Part shown: positions 42,426 to 51,731 of the stretch, one piece after another | Position numbering within the stretch: position 1 is the first letter of the stretch | How the letters are laid out: each line of letters starts with the position of its first letter | Assembly (NCBI RefSeq): GCF_013204855.1 | Contig: NZ_JABMKZ010000013.1 | Span: forward strand, 119,768-183,767 | DNA from: Paenibacillus alba | GTDB lineage: Bacteria > Bacillota > Bacilli > Paenibacillales > NBRC-103111 | DNA length: 64,000 nucleotides | Reading direction: 5' to 3' | Translations under genes and position numbers: made by a program | Notes under the pieces: model-generated | Databases searched by the model: none | The model's input: only the letters and a program-made list of their open reading frames with translations | What the model was told of the DNA's origin: nothing

Positions 42426-43508
42426 ATGTCCAAAACGTATCGGATTGCCATTATTGGCTGCGGCGGAATTGCCAACGGCAAACATATGCCAAGCTTAAAC
42501 AAATTAAACAACGTAGAAATGGTCGCTTTCTGTGATATTATTCCAGAAAAAGCCAAAGAAGCGGCAGAGAAGTATGGAAAAGGCGAAGCACGTGTATATG
42601 AAGATTACCGTGAAGTGTTGAAAGACAGTTCCATTGACATCGTACATGTGTGTACACCCAATGATTCTCATGCTGAAATCACAATTGCAGCGCTTGAAGC
42701 AGGCAAACATGTTATGTCTGAGAAACCGATGGCCAAAACGGCTGCGGATGCACGCCGCATGGTTGAAGCAGCGAAGCGCACAGGCAAAAAACTGACAGTT
42801 GGCTACAACAATCGTTTCCGCAGCGACAGTCAGCATTTGTACAAAGTTTGCTCCGATGGTGAGCTTGGAGAAATCTATTTCGCCAAAGCTCATGCGATTC
42901 GCCGCCGCGCTGTTCCTACTTGGGGTGTTTTTCTGGATGAGGAGAAACAAGGCGGAGGCCCGTTGATTGATATCGGTACGCATGCGTTGGATTTAACGAT
43001 GTGGATGATGAACAACTACGAGCCCAAAGTCGTTCTTGGAACGTCGTACCACAAACTATCCCAACGTGAGAATGCAGCAAATGCTTGGGGACCGTGGGAT
43101 CCTGCGAAGTTCACTGTGGAAGATTCCGCTTTCGGGATGATTACGATGAAGAATGGGGCAACGATCATTCTTGAGTCCAGCTGGGCGCTAAACACACTGG
43201 AAGTTGATGAAGCCAAATGTACGCTTAGCGGAACAGAAGGCGGAGCAGATATGAAGAACGGTCTGCGCATCAATGGAGAGAAGCACAGCCGTTTATTCAC
43301 GACAGAAGTTGAGCTGAATGCTGGCGGCGTTGCTTTCTACGATGGCGCGGCAGACAGCGCGCCTGACCTCGAAATGCGTTTATGGATTGACGCTATCGAA
43401 AATGACAAAGACCCGGTTGTAACACCGGAGCAAGCATGCGTCGTTTCAGAAATTCTGGAAGCGATCTATGAATCCGCCAAAACAGGCAAAGCCGTCTATT
43501 TCGACTAA
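42426..43508 (+). CDS. Gfo/Idh/MocA family oxidoreductase
   Basis: 360 residues. Rossmann N-terminus RIAIIGCGGIANGKHMPSLN, then VHVCTPNDSHAEITIAALEA, HVMSEKPMAKTAADARRMVE with the EKP motif (catalytic Lys), and a C-terminal domain with GGGPLIDIGTHALDLTMWMM (G-x-DxGxH). NAD(P)-dependent sugar or inositol-type dehydrogenase; the exact substrate is not readable. Strong ribosome site (AGGGGGATC). The neighbouring AraC regulator and dioxygenase are transcribed from a separate region. Confidence 0.9.
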   Translation: MSKTYRIAIIGCGGIANGKHMPSLNKLNNVEMVAFCDIIPEKAKEAAEKYGKGEARVYEDYREVLKDSSIDIVHVCTPNDSHAEITIAALEAGKHVMSEKPMAKTAADARRMVEAAKRTGKKLTVGYNNRFRSDSQHLYKVCSDGELGEIYFAKAHAIRRRAVPTWGVFLDEEKQGGGPLIDIGTHALDLTMWMMNNYEPKVVLGTSYHKLSQRENAANAWGPWDPAKFTVEDSAFGMITMKNGATIILESSWALNTLEVDEAKCTLSGTEGGADMKNGLRINGEKHSRLFTTEVELNAGGVAFYDGAADSAPDLEMRLWIDAIENDKDPVVTPEQACVVSEILEAIYESAKTGKAVYFD

Positions 43509-43540
43509 TTTAGACGCGCTTAGACTATTTCCTAGGAAAT

Positions 43541-43592
43541 AAAAAAAGCCCTTTGAACTCGAGTTAATCACTCGGTTGAAAGGGTTTTTTTG
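43541..43592. terminator. Bidirectional terminator between the oxidoreductase and the AraC gene
   Basis: AAAAAGCCCTTT pairs with AAAGGGTTTTTTT with a small inner GAGT/ACTC helix. A and T tracts on both flanks serve both convergent genes. Confidence 0.8.
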
Positions 43593-43599
43593 CGCATAA

Positions 43600-44469
43600 T
43601 TAGGTTCTACGGAGTTCCTGCTGACGAAACTTGCCTGGAGGCAGTTTTTTGGCTTCCGTAAAGGTTCTCGAAAAGTAATGAACAGAAGAGAAGCCTGTGA
43701 CTTCAGCAATTTCTTTCATGGAAAGCTCGCTTGTCAGCAGCAGATGCGCAGCTTGACGTACTCGTTCACTGCGAATGAAATCCGTATAAGTCTCGTGTAT
43801 GCCTTCCGAGAACAAGCGGGATAAATGGCGTTCAGACACATTGAGATAATCAGCAACATGACTGAGATGGAGCGGTTGGGCTAGGTTATCACGAATATAC
43901 AGCTTCGCACGCTGTAATAGCGCATTCGTATTTTTACGTGGAATGAACGGTTCATGATGATCTTTACCGAATAGGGCTAGGAATGATACCAGCAAAGCAT
44001 ACGCTGCCGAGGAGATGGCCGCAGTTGGCAAGCTGAGCTTATCCTCTCGCATGAGAATAGACTTCCACAAGAGGGCTGTCGGGTGATCATCCCCCTCATA
44101 AAGACACACCTCGGCGTGCTCCTCAAGCTTGCTGAAGGCTTCGCGCATCGAATCGTCGCTTAATGATTCATCCAATTCAAAAGCAACGAAAACAATGGAC
44201 AGCCCAACTTGGGTGCGGATTTGATGATGAATGCCCGGTCTTGAACAAAAGTGTGTTCCTGCCTTTAATGGAAACTGTCTCCCCGCATCCGTATATACAC
44301 CTTCCCCGCCGAGGATATAACATACTTCAAAGAAAGAGTGCTTATGCGGTTTATTCTCGAACAGGCATTCATCTACGCCCCAATATTGAATTTTGAAAGT
44401 CGCAGCTGCTCCCGAAATTAATGTTACAGCTTCATTCAACATGGAGGTTGTCTCTTTCCAGCGATACAT
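43600..44469 (-). CDS. AraC-family transcriptional regulator
   Basis: 289 residues. N-terminal cupin: ENKPHKHSFFEVCYILGGEG with the beta-barrel and a second part HFCSRPGIHHQIRTQ. The C-terminal 100 residues hold the two AraC helix-turn-helices: LSHVADYLNVSERHLSRLFS and MKEIAEVTGFSSVHYFSRTF, the latter with the usual PGKFRQ end. The ATG at 44469 is chosen for AAAGGA 8 nt upstream; longer in-frame starts exist. Divergent from the dioxygenase at 44610, its likely target, across 140 bp. Confidence 0.88.
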   Translation of the reverse strand: MYRWKETTSMLNEAVTLISGAAATFKIQYWGVDECLFENKPHKHSFFEVCYILGGEGVYTDAGRQFPLKAGTHFCSRPGIHHQIRTQVGLSIVFVAFELDESLSDDSMREAFSKLEEHAEVCLYEGDDHPTALLWKSILMREDKLSLPTAAISSAAYALLVSFLALFGKDHHEPFIPRKNTNALLQRAKLYIRDNLAQPLHLSHVADYLNVSERHLSRLFSEGIHETYTDFIRSERVRQAAHLLLTSELSMKEIAEVTGFSSVHYFSRTFTEAKKLPPGKFRQQELRRT

Positions 44470-44609
44470 GGTTCTCATCCTTTTTATAGAAAATGTCCTC
44501 ATTGTGCAAAAAGTTGTCCTTTGGCGAAAAAGACAGAATTGATTCTCTTTCCTATAATTATAAGTAAGGAAGCGGTTAACAATCAATAACAATGATGGAG
44601 GAATGAGTC

Positions 44610-45383
44610 ATGATCACTCAAAAGGATGTAGAATTTTATAAAGAAAATGGGTATTTGCTTGTGAAGGGTGTCTTCAATCAACAGGAAGTCGAAGAAATGA
44701 GAAAAGCGGTTGAGGGGATTATTGCACGCGCTGCGCAATCCAAAGCAGATTATAATTCAGCCTGGCAAGGGGATTTTATTCCGGCTGAGGAGCTGAAGAA
44801 GCTTGTTTTGAAAGGCTTCCATGATGTTCATTATCATGATGCTTCGTTCATGCGAGCTGTCATTCATCCGCAAATGACGGCTGTCCTCACGCAAATTATC
44901 GGCCCCAATGTACAGCTGCATCATACCAAAATGCTAGTTAAACCGCCGGAGAACGGGGCTGCTTTCCCGATGCATCAGGATTATCCTTATTTTCCTCATG
45001 AAAAGCATACGATGCTTGCGGCAAGTGTACATCTGGATCATGCGGATGAAGAAAATGGCTGCTTGCGCGTCATACCAGGCTCACATCATGTCGGTTCATT
45101 GCCTCACGTAGGTTCCTACTATTTGAATCATAAGGAATATCCGATTAAGGAGGGGACTCCTTGTGTGGCTGAAGCAGGCGATGTGTTGTTCTTCAACTAT
45201 TTGACCATTCATGGCTCTGAAACCAATCGCAGCTCAAGAACTAGAAGAAATGTGTTGTTTCAATACCGTGAAGCGAGTGATTTTCCGGTGGAGAATACAC
45301 ATTTTGACTGGGGAATGGGCCTGATGGTTAGCGGAGAGAATCCGAATTTCACGAAGGTGAAGCCAGAGTTCAAGATTATTTGA
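44610..45383 (+). CDS. Phytanoyl-CoA dioxygenase (PhyH) family protein
   Basis: 257 residues, a cupin-fold Fe(II)/2-oxoglutarate oxygenase. N-terminal DVEFYKENGYLLVKGVFNQQ; metal ligands His-x-Asp in AAFPMHQDYPYFPHEKH and the distal His in NYLTIHGSETNRSSRTRRNV; the Arg that binds 2-oxoglutarate is in the last stretch. VHLDHADEENGCLRVIPGSH is the family core. The substrate is not predictable; relatives hydroxylate lipids, ectoine or small metabolites. GGAGG precedes the ATG. Probably controlled by the divergent AraC protein. Confidence 0.9.
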   Translation: MITQKDVEFYKENGYLLVKGVFNQQEVEEMRKAVEGIIARAAQSKADYNSAWQGDFIPAEELKKLVLKGFHDVHYHDASFMRAVIHPQMTAVLTQIIGPNVQLHHTKMLVKPPENGAAFPMHQDYPYFPHEKHTMLAASVHLDHADEENGCLRVIPGSHHVGSLPHVGSYYLNHKEYPIKEGTPCVAEAGDVLFFNYLTIHGSETNRSSRTRRNVLFQYREASDFPVENTHFDWGMGLMVSGENPNFTKVKPEFKII

Positions 45384-45391
45384 GGCGACAT

Positions 45392-45583
45392 TTATTTGCC
45401 GGGCTTAACGGGCGTTTTTGGTGCAAATTGCAGGCAAGGTTTGCCTGACGAGGAAAGAACCGTTTGACTTGGCAGCGTATGTGTTTTGAAGCCGTAAGCT
45501 TTGCAGCCTTTAGGGAATTTGGCATCCCAAGTAATATAGAAATGTACACACCGCATACAATTAATTGGACTGGATTCGGTCAT
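45392..45583 (-). CDS. Small Cys-containing protein, function unknown
   Basis: 63 residues with four Cys: CMRCVHFYITWDAKFPKGCK at the N-terminus (CxxC and a further Cys), and SSGKPCLQFAP near the end. The CxxC...C...C spacing suggests a zinc site. Similar short proteins occur in many Firmicutes and are often annotated only as hypothetical. AGAGGG lies upstream of the ATG. It converges with the dioxygenase gene, whose stop is 9 bp away. Confidence 0.65.
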   Translation of the reverse strand: MTESSPINCMRCVHFYITWDAKFPKGCKAYGFKTHTLPSQTVLSSSGKPCLQFAPKTPVKPGK

Positions 45584-45720
45584 AATGAGGTCCCTCTGAT
45601 GCTAGAATAAGCTCATTATACCTGATCGGGACGATGAATTGAATCCCATAAGAGTCTTCCGGTTTAATCCTGTCTGAGGTACGATAGATGTAATAAGGAT
45701 TTCACAAGGGGAGATGCTGT

Positions 45721-46476
45721 ATGTACTGGACTCGCAAAGAACTAAAAGACCGGGCAAAGCAAGTATTACGAACATCGTATTGGAAAGCTTTTCTGGTCAG
45801 CTTGGTGGTAGCTGTTTTGAGTGGAGGCGTATCCGGCTGCTCCTTTAATTCCAGCGGCGGAAGCTCATTAAGCCTGCCTGGCCTGAATAACAGCTGGGGA
45901 GATATAGGCAATAGCTCCGTGATGGCAGTTGTCGTTATTGGCGCTATCCTGCTGGCGCTCGTCGTTGGACTTCTTAGCTTGGCTTTCCAAATCTTTGTTG
46001 TAGCTCCCTTTGAAGCGGGGGAGAAGCAGTATTTTAAGCAGGCTGCTGCCCAACATGAGGTTAACATGAGCTATCTGGTGTATGCCTTCACCAATGGCAA
46101 TTACTTGAGGATTGTGCTGGCGATGTTATGGAGTGGATTCCTGCTGTTCCTATGGTATTGCTTGCTGATCATTCCAGGAATCGTGAAGTCTTATGCATAC
46201 GGCATGGTTCCTTACCTGCTTGGCGACAATCCCCAGATTGGGTCGAAGAGAGCGGTTGAATTAAGCAACCAGATGACACGAGGCCATAAGTGGAAAATGT
46301 TCGTTTTGGATTTATCTTTTATTGGTTGGTATGTGTTAGGTACCTTGGCGCTTGGTATTGGTGTGCTTTTCGTAACGCCTTACTATCAATCGACGAGAGC
46401 GGAGCTTTACTTGGTTCTTCGTGAGCAAGCTTTGCATAAGGGGCTGAGCCATGAGAAAGAACTGAATTTACTATAA
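45721..46476 (+). CDS. DUF975 family membrane protein
   Basis: 251 residues with several hydrophobic segments. Starts YWTRKELKDRAKQVLRTSYW KAFLVSL, the typical DUF975 N-terminus; then GLLSLAFQIFVVAPFEAGEK QYF and WCLLIIPGIVKSYAYGMVPY LLGDNP, both strongly conserved in this family. Function unknown. GGGGAG precedes the ATG, and a terminator follows; single-gene unit. Confidence 0.85.
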   Translation: MYWTRKELKDRAKQVLRTSYWKAFLVSLVVAVLSGGVSGCSFNSSGGSSLSLPGLNNSWGDIGNSSVMAVVVIGAILLALVVGLLSLAFQIFVVAPFEAGEKQYFKQAAAQHEVNMSYLVYAFTNGNYLRIVLAMLWSGFLLFLWYCLLIIPGIVKSYAYGMVPYLLGDNPQIGSKRAVELSNQMTRGHKWKMFVLDLSFIGWYVLGTLALGIGVLFVTPYYQSTRAELYLVLREQALHKGLSHEKELNLL

Positions 46477-46485
46477 GAAGATAGA

Positions 46486-46516
46486 AAACCACGCGATCTC
46501 TTGCGTGGTTTTTTTA
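46486..46516 (+). terminator. Terminator after the DUF975 gene
   Basis: AAAACCACGC pairs with GCGTGGTTTT with a 9-nt loop, followed by more Ts. Confidence 0.9.
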
Positions 46517-46669
46517 TATGTTCTGAGGTGAGTGAAGCTTGCTGCTTATTGTTTTGTCGCTGCCGAGGAGGTGGCTTGGCGCGGAGTAGTTAGAGACCAG
46601 CGGGAACTAGAGGGGGAATTAGTTGACTCCAGCTAGTTCAAACTCAATCGGACCGGCATCTTGTGCCCC

Positions 46670-46862
46670 CGGAGGGAACTACGTTCCCTTATTCACCGTC
46701 AAAACCTACTTTTAGTTAGCCAGAGGGAACTATGGTACGCTAATTAGTCTAATTTTAAGGAATATCACCCTAAAATTGCGGAATAAGGGATCCTACTTCC
46801 CTTTCAACTGCCAATATCGCATTCTGAGCCAAATAGAGGATCGTAGTTCCGTTTCGCAAGAA
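46670..46862. repeat. Four-arm intergenic repeat, copy 1
   Basis: Two forward copies of a motif GGGAACTA-N3-TACGCTAATT (about 46674 and 46724, 50 bp apart) followed by two inverted copies (about 46782 and 46834) ending TACTTCCC and GTAGTTCC. The arrangement is the same as at 55620-55805 and 63384-63561. It lies in the 519-bp gap before the phosphonate operon, which otherwise holds only AT-rich promoter DNA. Confidence 0.7.
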
Positions 46863-46936
46863 AGTTTCTGTAACTTTTCATATCTGGTGAGACGTTTGCC
46901 ACAAACAAAACAATTAAAACAAACTAAAAAAAATTA

Positions 46937-46990
46937 AAAACACAAATTTTACATGTATTTAATCTTCCGATTACAAATCTTCTATAAGAT
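46937..46990 (+). promoter_or_regulatory. Pho-box promoter of pbfA
   Basis: Hexamers AAAACA (46937), TTTACA (46948), TTAATC (46959) and ATTACA (46970), exactly 11 bp apart, then 9 bp to TAAGAT (46985-46990). Same geometry as the phoP and phnS promoters. Probably activated by phosphate starvation. Confidence 0.7.
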
Positions 46991-47035
46991 AGATCTAGAA
47001 GCACAAAACAACATCCTGCAATGAGGTGATCCCGC

Positions 47036-48397
47036 ATGCCGACCAACCCCGAAAACAAGGCTTATATGAAAACAGAAGGCGATATTAATTTGACGGAAGG
47101 AAGGTCGCAGTGGTGGGCAGAGCACATAGATGAAACATCGCGAGCTTATCTACAAGAAGACGAGGATGTCTTCCTTCATCAAACCTTATCAACCCCTTGT
47201 CTGAACGTGCTTTCCTCCTGTAAGGGAATTTATGTTCAGGATGCGCAAGGCAGGAAGATCATGGATTTCCACGGCAATAATGTACATCAGCTTGGCTTCG
47301 GCCATCCTGCTGTCATTGAAGCTATGAAGCAGCAGCTTGATCAGCTTTCTTTTTGTACAAGAAGGTATACAAATTTGCCGGCGATTGAGCTCGCAACCAA
47401 ACTAACGGAGTTAACGGGCGGCGCTCTGAGTCGAGTTCTGTTCGCTCCAGGCGCCACATCCGCGATGGGCATGGCTTTGAAGCTGGCACGTGCCATAACA
47501 GGCAGATATAAGACATTATCCATGTGGGGAGCATTTCACGGCGCATCGCTGGATGCTATCTCTGTCGGAGGGGAAGGGGCGTTCCGCAGAGGCTTAGGAC
47601 CTTTGCTGCCGGGAGCGGAACATGTGATTCCCTTTAATTCCTATCGCTGTGTGTTTGGATGTCAGGATGAGGCCCATTCACTTTGCCTGAAGCCAATCGA
47701 GTATGTGCTTGAACAGGACGGAGAGATCGGCGCTGTCGTCATTGAAACCATACGAAATACAGATGTACAGATCCCGCCGGTGCCTTATTATCAGAAGCTG
47801 CGGGAACTCTGTGACAAACACGGTGCTTTGCTGATTGTAGATGAAACGGCTACCGCATTCGGACGAACAGGTACAATGTTTGCTTATCAACATTATGGGA
47901 TAACCCCAGATATGATCGTTCTTGGCAAAGGTCTGGGCGGAGGCATATTCCCTATGGCCGCGCTGCTTATGAAGGAAGAGCTGAACCAAGCGCAGACGAT
48001 GTCGATTGGACATTATACCCATGAGAAGTCACCCGTAGGCGCGGCTGCCGGGCTAGCTACCCTTCGAGTCATAGAAGAAGAAAATTTGCTGGAGCATGCC
48101 AATTATTTGGCAGGTATCCTGAAGCTGCGATTGCAAGAAATGATGGAAAAGCATCTCATCATCGGGGATATTCGTCAAATCGGTCTGCTGGCAGCCGTTG
48201 AGCTTGTTGCAGATAGGACAACAAAAGAACCGGCAGTAGCTGAGGCAGAGCGCGTTATGTATGCTTGCTTGGCAAGAGGACTCAATTTTAAGGTTTCCAA
48301 AGGCAATGTGCTGACACTTTCGCCTCCTTTGATTATTACGGAAGCTGAGCTGAATGAGGCGCTGGATATCTTGGAGAAAAGTATTGCGGAACTATAA
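47036..48397 (+). CDS. pbfA: (R)-1-hydroxy-2-aminoethylphosphonate ammonia-lyase, PbfA
   Basis: 453 residues, fold-type I class III aminotransferase-like PLP enzyme. Motifs: VQDAQGRKIMDFHGNNVHQL GFGHP, LFAPGATSAMGMALKLARAI, LIVDETATAFGRTGTMFAYQ and MIVLGKGLGGGIFPMAALLM with the PLP Lys298. Unlike true transaminases of this class, the gene stands directly before phnX and phnW. PbfA is known to convert hydroxylated 2-aminoethylphosphonate into phosphonoacetaldehyde plus ammonia, the substrate of PhnX. Assignment rests on family plus context; an ordinary aminotransferase is the alternative. GAGGTGATC precedes the ATG. Confidence 0.82.
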   Translation: MPTNPENKAYMKTEGDINLTEGRSQWWAEHIDETSRAYLQEDEDVFLHQTLSTPCLNVLSSCKGIYVQDAQGRKIMDFHGNNVHQLGFGHPAVIEAMKQQLDQLSFCTRRYTNLPAIELATKLTELTGGALSRVLFAPGATSAMGMALKLARAITGRYKTLSMWGAFHGASLDAISVGGEGAFRRGLGPLLPGAEHVIPFNSYRCVFGCQDEAHSLCLKPIEYVLEQDGEIGAVVIETIRNTDVQIPPVPYYQKLRELCDKHGALLIVDETATAFGRTGTMFAYQHYGITPDMIVLGKGLGGGIFPMAALLMKEELNQAQTMSIGHYTHEKSPVGAAAGLATLRVIEEENLLEHANYLAGILKLRLQEMMEKHLIIGDIRQIGLLAAVELVADRTTKEPAVAEAERVMYACLARGLNFKVSKGNVLTLSPPLIITEAELNEALDILEKSIAEL

Positions 48398-48433
48398 GAA
48401 AGCAAACTTATCAGTCAAACAGGAGGTTTTACA

Positions 48434-49231
48434 ATGATTCAAGCAGTTGTTTTTGATTGGGCGGGGACGATGGTCGATTATGGTTGTTTTGCGCCGCTGA
48501 ATGTCTTTATGGAGGTTTTCCAAAAGAGAGAAATTGCCATTACGATTGAAGAGGCGAGAGCGCCGATGGGGCTTCTCAAGCGAGACCATATTCGGGCAAT
48601 TTTGCAGATGGAGCGGGTAGCTGCGTTATGGGAGGTACGTTACGGTCAGCTTCCACAGGAGTCGGATATTGATGCGCTTTATGCAGATTTTGAACCGATG
48701 ATGTTAGCGGTTGTACATCAATACGCAGAGCCAATCCCCGGTGCACTCGCACTTGTGGATCGCTTGCGCCAATCCGGTATTCGCATAGGTTCAACAACGG
48801 GCTACACGGCCGAGATGATGGCCATTGTAACGGCCGAAGCCCGTCAAAGAGGCTATGTCCCTGATCATGTGGTGACTCCGAATGATGTGCCGGCAGGAAG
48901 ACCTTATCCTTGGATGATGTATGAAAATGCAGCAGCTTTGAATGTGTATCCTATGCACACGATGATTAAGGTTGGCGATACCGTAAGCGATATGGGTGAA
49001 GGTGTTAACGCAGGCGCATGGACCGTTGGTGTTGTGAAAGGCGGCAGTGAGCTTGGCATGAGCGAAGATGAGGTTGCAGCGTGCGATCCTGATCTCCTTC
49101 AGCAGCGTATGGCGATCGTTGCGGCGAAATTTCGCGAACAAGGCGCTCACTATGTGATAGACAGCATTGGAGAGCTTGATCAGTTAATCCCACTCATTAA
49201 TGAGAGACTTCAAAGAGGTGAGCGTCCATGA
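48434..49231 (+). CDS. phnX: Phosphonoacetaldehyde hydrolase (phosphonatase)
   Basis: 265 residues of the HAD superfamily. Nucleophile Asp8 in [17 protein letters not shown]; Schiff-base Lys49 in [17 protein letters not shown], the feature that marks phosphonatases; cap domain between; [14 protein letters not shown] and [20 protein letters not shown] with the metal Asp. Cleaves the C-P bond of phosphonoacetaldehyde to acetaldehyde and phosphate. AGGAGG precedes the ATG, 36 bp after pbfA. Four-bp overlap with phnW. Confidence 0.95.
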   Translation: MIQAVVFDWAGTMVDYGCFAPLNVFMEVFQKREIAITIEEARAPMGLLKRDHIRAILQMERVAALWEVRYGQLPQESDIDALYADFEPMMLAVVHQYAEPIPGALALVDRLRQSGIRIGSTTGYTAEMMAIVTAEARQRGYVPDHVVTPNDVPAGRPYPWMMYENAAALNVYPMHTMIKVGDTVSDMGEGVNAGAWTVGVVKGGSELGMSEDEVAACDPDLLQQRMAIVAAKFREQGAHYVIDSIGELDQLIPLINERLQRGERP

Positions 49232-50355
49232 AAATTAATATGAATCAATTACCAGATAATCCTTATTTGCTGCTAACGCCAGGCCCCCTTTCTACGAGTA
49301 AAAAAGTAAAGGCAGCCATGCTGCGTGACTGGTGCACATGGGATCAAGACTATAACCAATTAGTTCAGTCTATTCGCAGCCGCCTTGTAACAATGGCATC
49401 GAGCAAGCCGGAAGACTACACAACCGTGCTTATGCAAGGAAGCGGTACTTTCTCTGTGGAGTCGGTCATTGGTTCCGTGATTCCCCGAAACGGCAAACTG
49501 CTTGTTCTCACGAATGGCGCATATGGTAAACGAATGGCTGAGATGGCAGAGATCCTCGGAATCTATTCGATCGTACTGGACTCAGGCGAAACGAAGCCTG
49601 TGAACACGAAGCAGCTCGAGGAAGTTCTGAAGGTGGATTCGTCCATTACACATGTGGCTGTTGTGCATGTAGAAACGACGACCGGGATGATGAATCCGGT
49701 TGCGGATGTGACGCGCATTGCCAAAGCATATGGCAAAACGGTCATCGTTGATGCCATGAGCTCCTTTGGCGGCATTCCGATTGACATGGCAGCTCTGGAT
49801 ATCGATTATTTGATCAGCAGTGCCAATAAATGTATTCAAGGCGTGCCAGGTTTTGGCTTCATCATTGCTCGCAAAGAGGCGTTAGCCACCTGCAAAGGCA
49901 TTGCGCGCTCCCTCTCTTTGGATCTTTATGATCAGTGGGAAACGATGGAACTAGGCAATGGGAAATGGCGCTATACATCGCCAACCCATACTGTACGTGC
50001 GTTTGATCAAGCGCTTCAGGAATTAGAGGAAGAAGGCGGGATCGCCAGCAGATACGAACGCTTTAAGACCAATCAACAGACATTGGTAGCCGGAATGGAG
50101 CGAATGGGTCTTAAGACTTTACTTCCAGTCGAACTGCAATCTCCAATCATCACTTCTTTCTTATATCCGGATTCGCCTGTGTTTTCTTTTGATGAGTTTT
50201 ATTCACGCATGAAACAAGAAGGCTTTGTCATTTATCCGGGTAAAATAACGGCAGCTTCCACATTCCGTATTGGCAATATCGGGGACGTGCATTTGGCTGA
50301 TATGGAACGGTTGCTGGCAGGTATGGAAAAGCAGTTATTTTGGAAAACAAATTAA
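49228..50355 (+). CDS. phnW: 2-aminoethylphosphonate--pyruvate transaminase
   Basis: 375 residues, class V aminotransferase. Signature blocks: [94 protein letters not shown] and the PLP Lys in [20 protein letters not shown]. Transfers the amino group of 2-aminoethylphosphonate to pyruvate, giving phosphonoacetaldehyde for PhnX. Start overlaps the phnX stop (ATGA), so the two are coupled. Confidence 0.95.
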   Translation: MKINMNQLPDNPYLLLTPGPLSTSKKVKAAMLRDWCTWDQDYNQLVQSIRSRLVTMASSKPEDYTTVLMQGSGTFSVESVIGSVIPRNGKLLVLTNGAYGKRMAEMAEILGIYSIVLDSGETKPVNTKQLEEVLKVDSSITHVAVVHVETTTGMMNPVADVTRIAKAYGKTVIVDAMSSFGGIPIDMAALDIDYLISSANKCIQGVPGFGFIIARKEALATCKGIARSLSLDLYDQWETMELGNGKWRYTSPTHTVRAFDQALQELEEEGGIASRYERFKTNQQTLVAGMERMGLKTLLPVELQSPIITSFLYPDSPVFSFDEFYSRMKQEGFVIYPGKITAASTFRIGNIGDVHLADMERLLAGMEKQLFWKTN

Positions 50356-50374
50356 AAACAACAAAAAGAATATA

Positions 50375-50428
50375 AAAACAATTTCTTAACTTGTATTTAA
50401 TCTTAAATTTACAAAACTATTTTATACT
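50375..50428 (+). promoter_or_regulatory. Pho-box promoter of the phosphonate transporter genes
   Basis: AAAACA (50375), TTAACT (50386), TTAATC (50397) and TTTACA (50408), 11-bp steps, then exactly 9 bp to TATACT (50423-50428). The 20 bp around the second and third hexamers are nearly the same as in the pbfA promoter, with TGTATTTAATCTT in both. Confidence 0.75.
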
Positions 50429-50484
50429 AAATCTATCAGTGAGCCATGAACAGACTGATACACACAAAAGGAGTGGGAATAGAA

Positions 50485-51603
50485 ATGATGAAGAAGTCAA
50501 TCGGAAGTACAGCAGCTTTACTAACGGTAGTTTTCATGCTGGCAGCTTGCGGAGGAAAAGCAGGAAGTACTACGGAGGGTACGAAAGCAAGCACGGCGCC
50601 AACAGCGGCTGCAACCTCAAGTACGGAAGCAACCGTAGATACGAAAAGTAAAGATTTAACGGTGTATACGGCTTTGGAAGACGATCAGATCAAAACCTAT
50701 TTGACCACTTTTAAAGCGAAATATCCGGATGTTAAAGTAAATATCGTACGTGATTCAACAGGGATTGTTACGGCGAAATTGCTGGCTGAGAAAGATAATA
50801 CGCAAGCCGATGTGGTTTGGGGATTAGCGGCGACAAGCTTGCTGGTGCTTGATCAGAACACGATGCTGGAGCCGTATGCACCCAAAGGCGTAGAGCGTAT
50901 TCTTCCTGATTTTAAAGATAAAAATGCGGTTACGCACTGGGTAGGTATTGATGCTTGGGAAACTGCGTTCATCGTTAACAAAGTAGAGATGGAGAAGCGC
51001 AAATTAGCGATTCCGCAGTCTTACGAGGATCTGGCGAAGCCGGAATACAAAGGACTTATCACGATGCCGAACCCTTCATCTTCCGGAACAGGCTTCTTGA
51101 CCGTATCTGGTCTGGTTCAATTGAAAGGTAAAGATGCTTCTTGGGATTATATGAATAAATTGCACGACAACATTGCCATGTACGTTCATTCCGGTTCCAA
51201 ACCGGCCAAATTGGCAGGTACAGGCGAATATCCGATTGGTATTTCCTTCGGCTACCGTGGTATTCAAGAGAAAAAGACCGGTTCACCGGTTGAAGTGGTA
51301 TTCCCCAAAGAAGGCTCCGGCTGGGATGTAGAAGCCAATGCTTTGATGAAAAAGAAAGTCGTTAAGCAAGTAGCGAAGGACTTCCTTGACTGGGCGATTA
51401 CGGATGACGTCATGAAAGAATACAACAAAAACTATGCGATTCTGGCTATCAAAACGGATACAAGCAAAGTGCCGGACGGTTACACGGTTGATCCGATCAA
51501 ACAATTGATTAAATATGACCTGAATGATGCGGCGAAAAACCGTGACAGCATTTTAGCAGAGTGGGACAAGCGCTTTAACGCAAAAAGCGAACCGAAAAAA
51601 TAA
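50485..51603 (+). CDS. phnS: 2-aminoethylphosphonate ABC transporter substrate-binding lipoprotein
   Basis: 372 residues. Signal peptide with lipobox MLAAC, a Thr/Ala/Ser-rich linker to about residue 50, then an iron/phosphonate-type binding fold: [78 protein letters not shown] and [19 protein letters not shown]. It matches the AEP-binding family in its place between phnW and the transporter ATPase. Start at 50485 (tandem ATG) with AAAGGAG upstream. A good terminator-like hairpin follows (51616-51657). Confidence 0.85.
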   Translation: MMKKSIGSTAALLTVVFMLAACGGKAGSTTEGTKASTAPTAAATSSTEATVDTKSKDLTVYTALEDDQIKTYLTTFKAKYPDVKVNIVRDSTGIVTAKLLAEKDNTQADVVWGLAATSLLVLDQNTMLEPYAPKGVERILPDFKDKNAVTHWVGIDAWETAFIVNKVEMEKRKLAIPQSYEDLAKPEYKGLITMPNPSSSGTGFLTVSGLVQLKGKDASWDYMNKLHDNIAMYVHSGSKPAKLAGTGEYPIGISFGYRGIQEKKTGSPVEVVFPKEGSGWDVEANALMKKKVVKQVAKDFLDWAITDDVMKEYNKNYAILAIKTDTSKVPDGYTVDPIKQLIKYDLNDAAKNRDSILAEWDKRFNAKSEPKK

Positions 51604-51615
51604 GGCGAAAACCAT

Positions 51616-51660
51616 AAAACGGCTGACTGCGAACCAAGCTTTGCAGCCAGTCGTTTTCTT
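51616..51660 (+). terminator. Hairpin terminator between phnS and phnT
   Basis: AAAACGGCTGACTGC (51616-51630) pairs with GCAGCCAGTCGTTTT (51643-51657) with one mismatch and one G-U, then CTTTC. Likely reduces transporter expression relative to the binding protein. Confidence 0.7.
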
Positions 51661-51667
51661 TCAACAC

Positions 51668-51699
51668 TTAACAAAATGATAACAATAGAGATTTATACT
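51668..51699 (+). promoter_or_regulatory. Shorter Pho-box promoter of phnT
   Basis: TTAACA (51668) and ATAACA (51679), 11 bp apart, 9 bp before TATACT (51694-51699). Only two clear hexamers; further upstream the match fades. Same geometry as the other Pho-type promoters in this window. Confidence 0.55.
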
Positions 51700-51731
51700 A
51701 GAGCTAATAAGACGAAGGAGGCTGCTTGACC

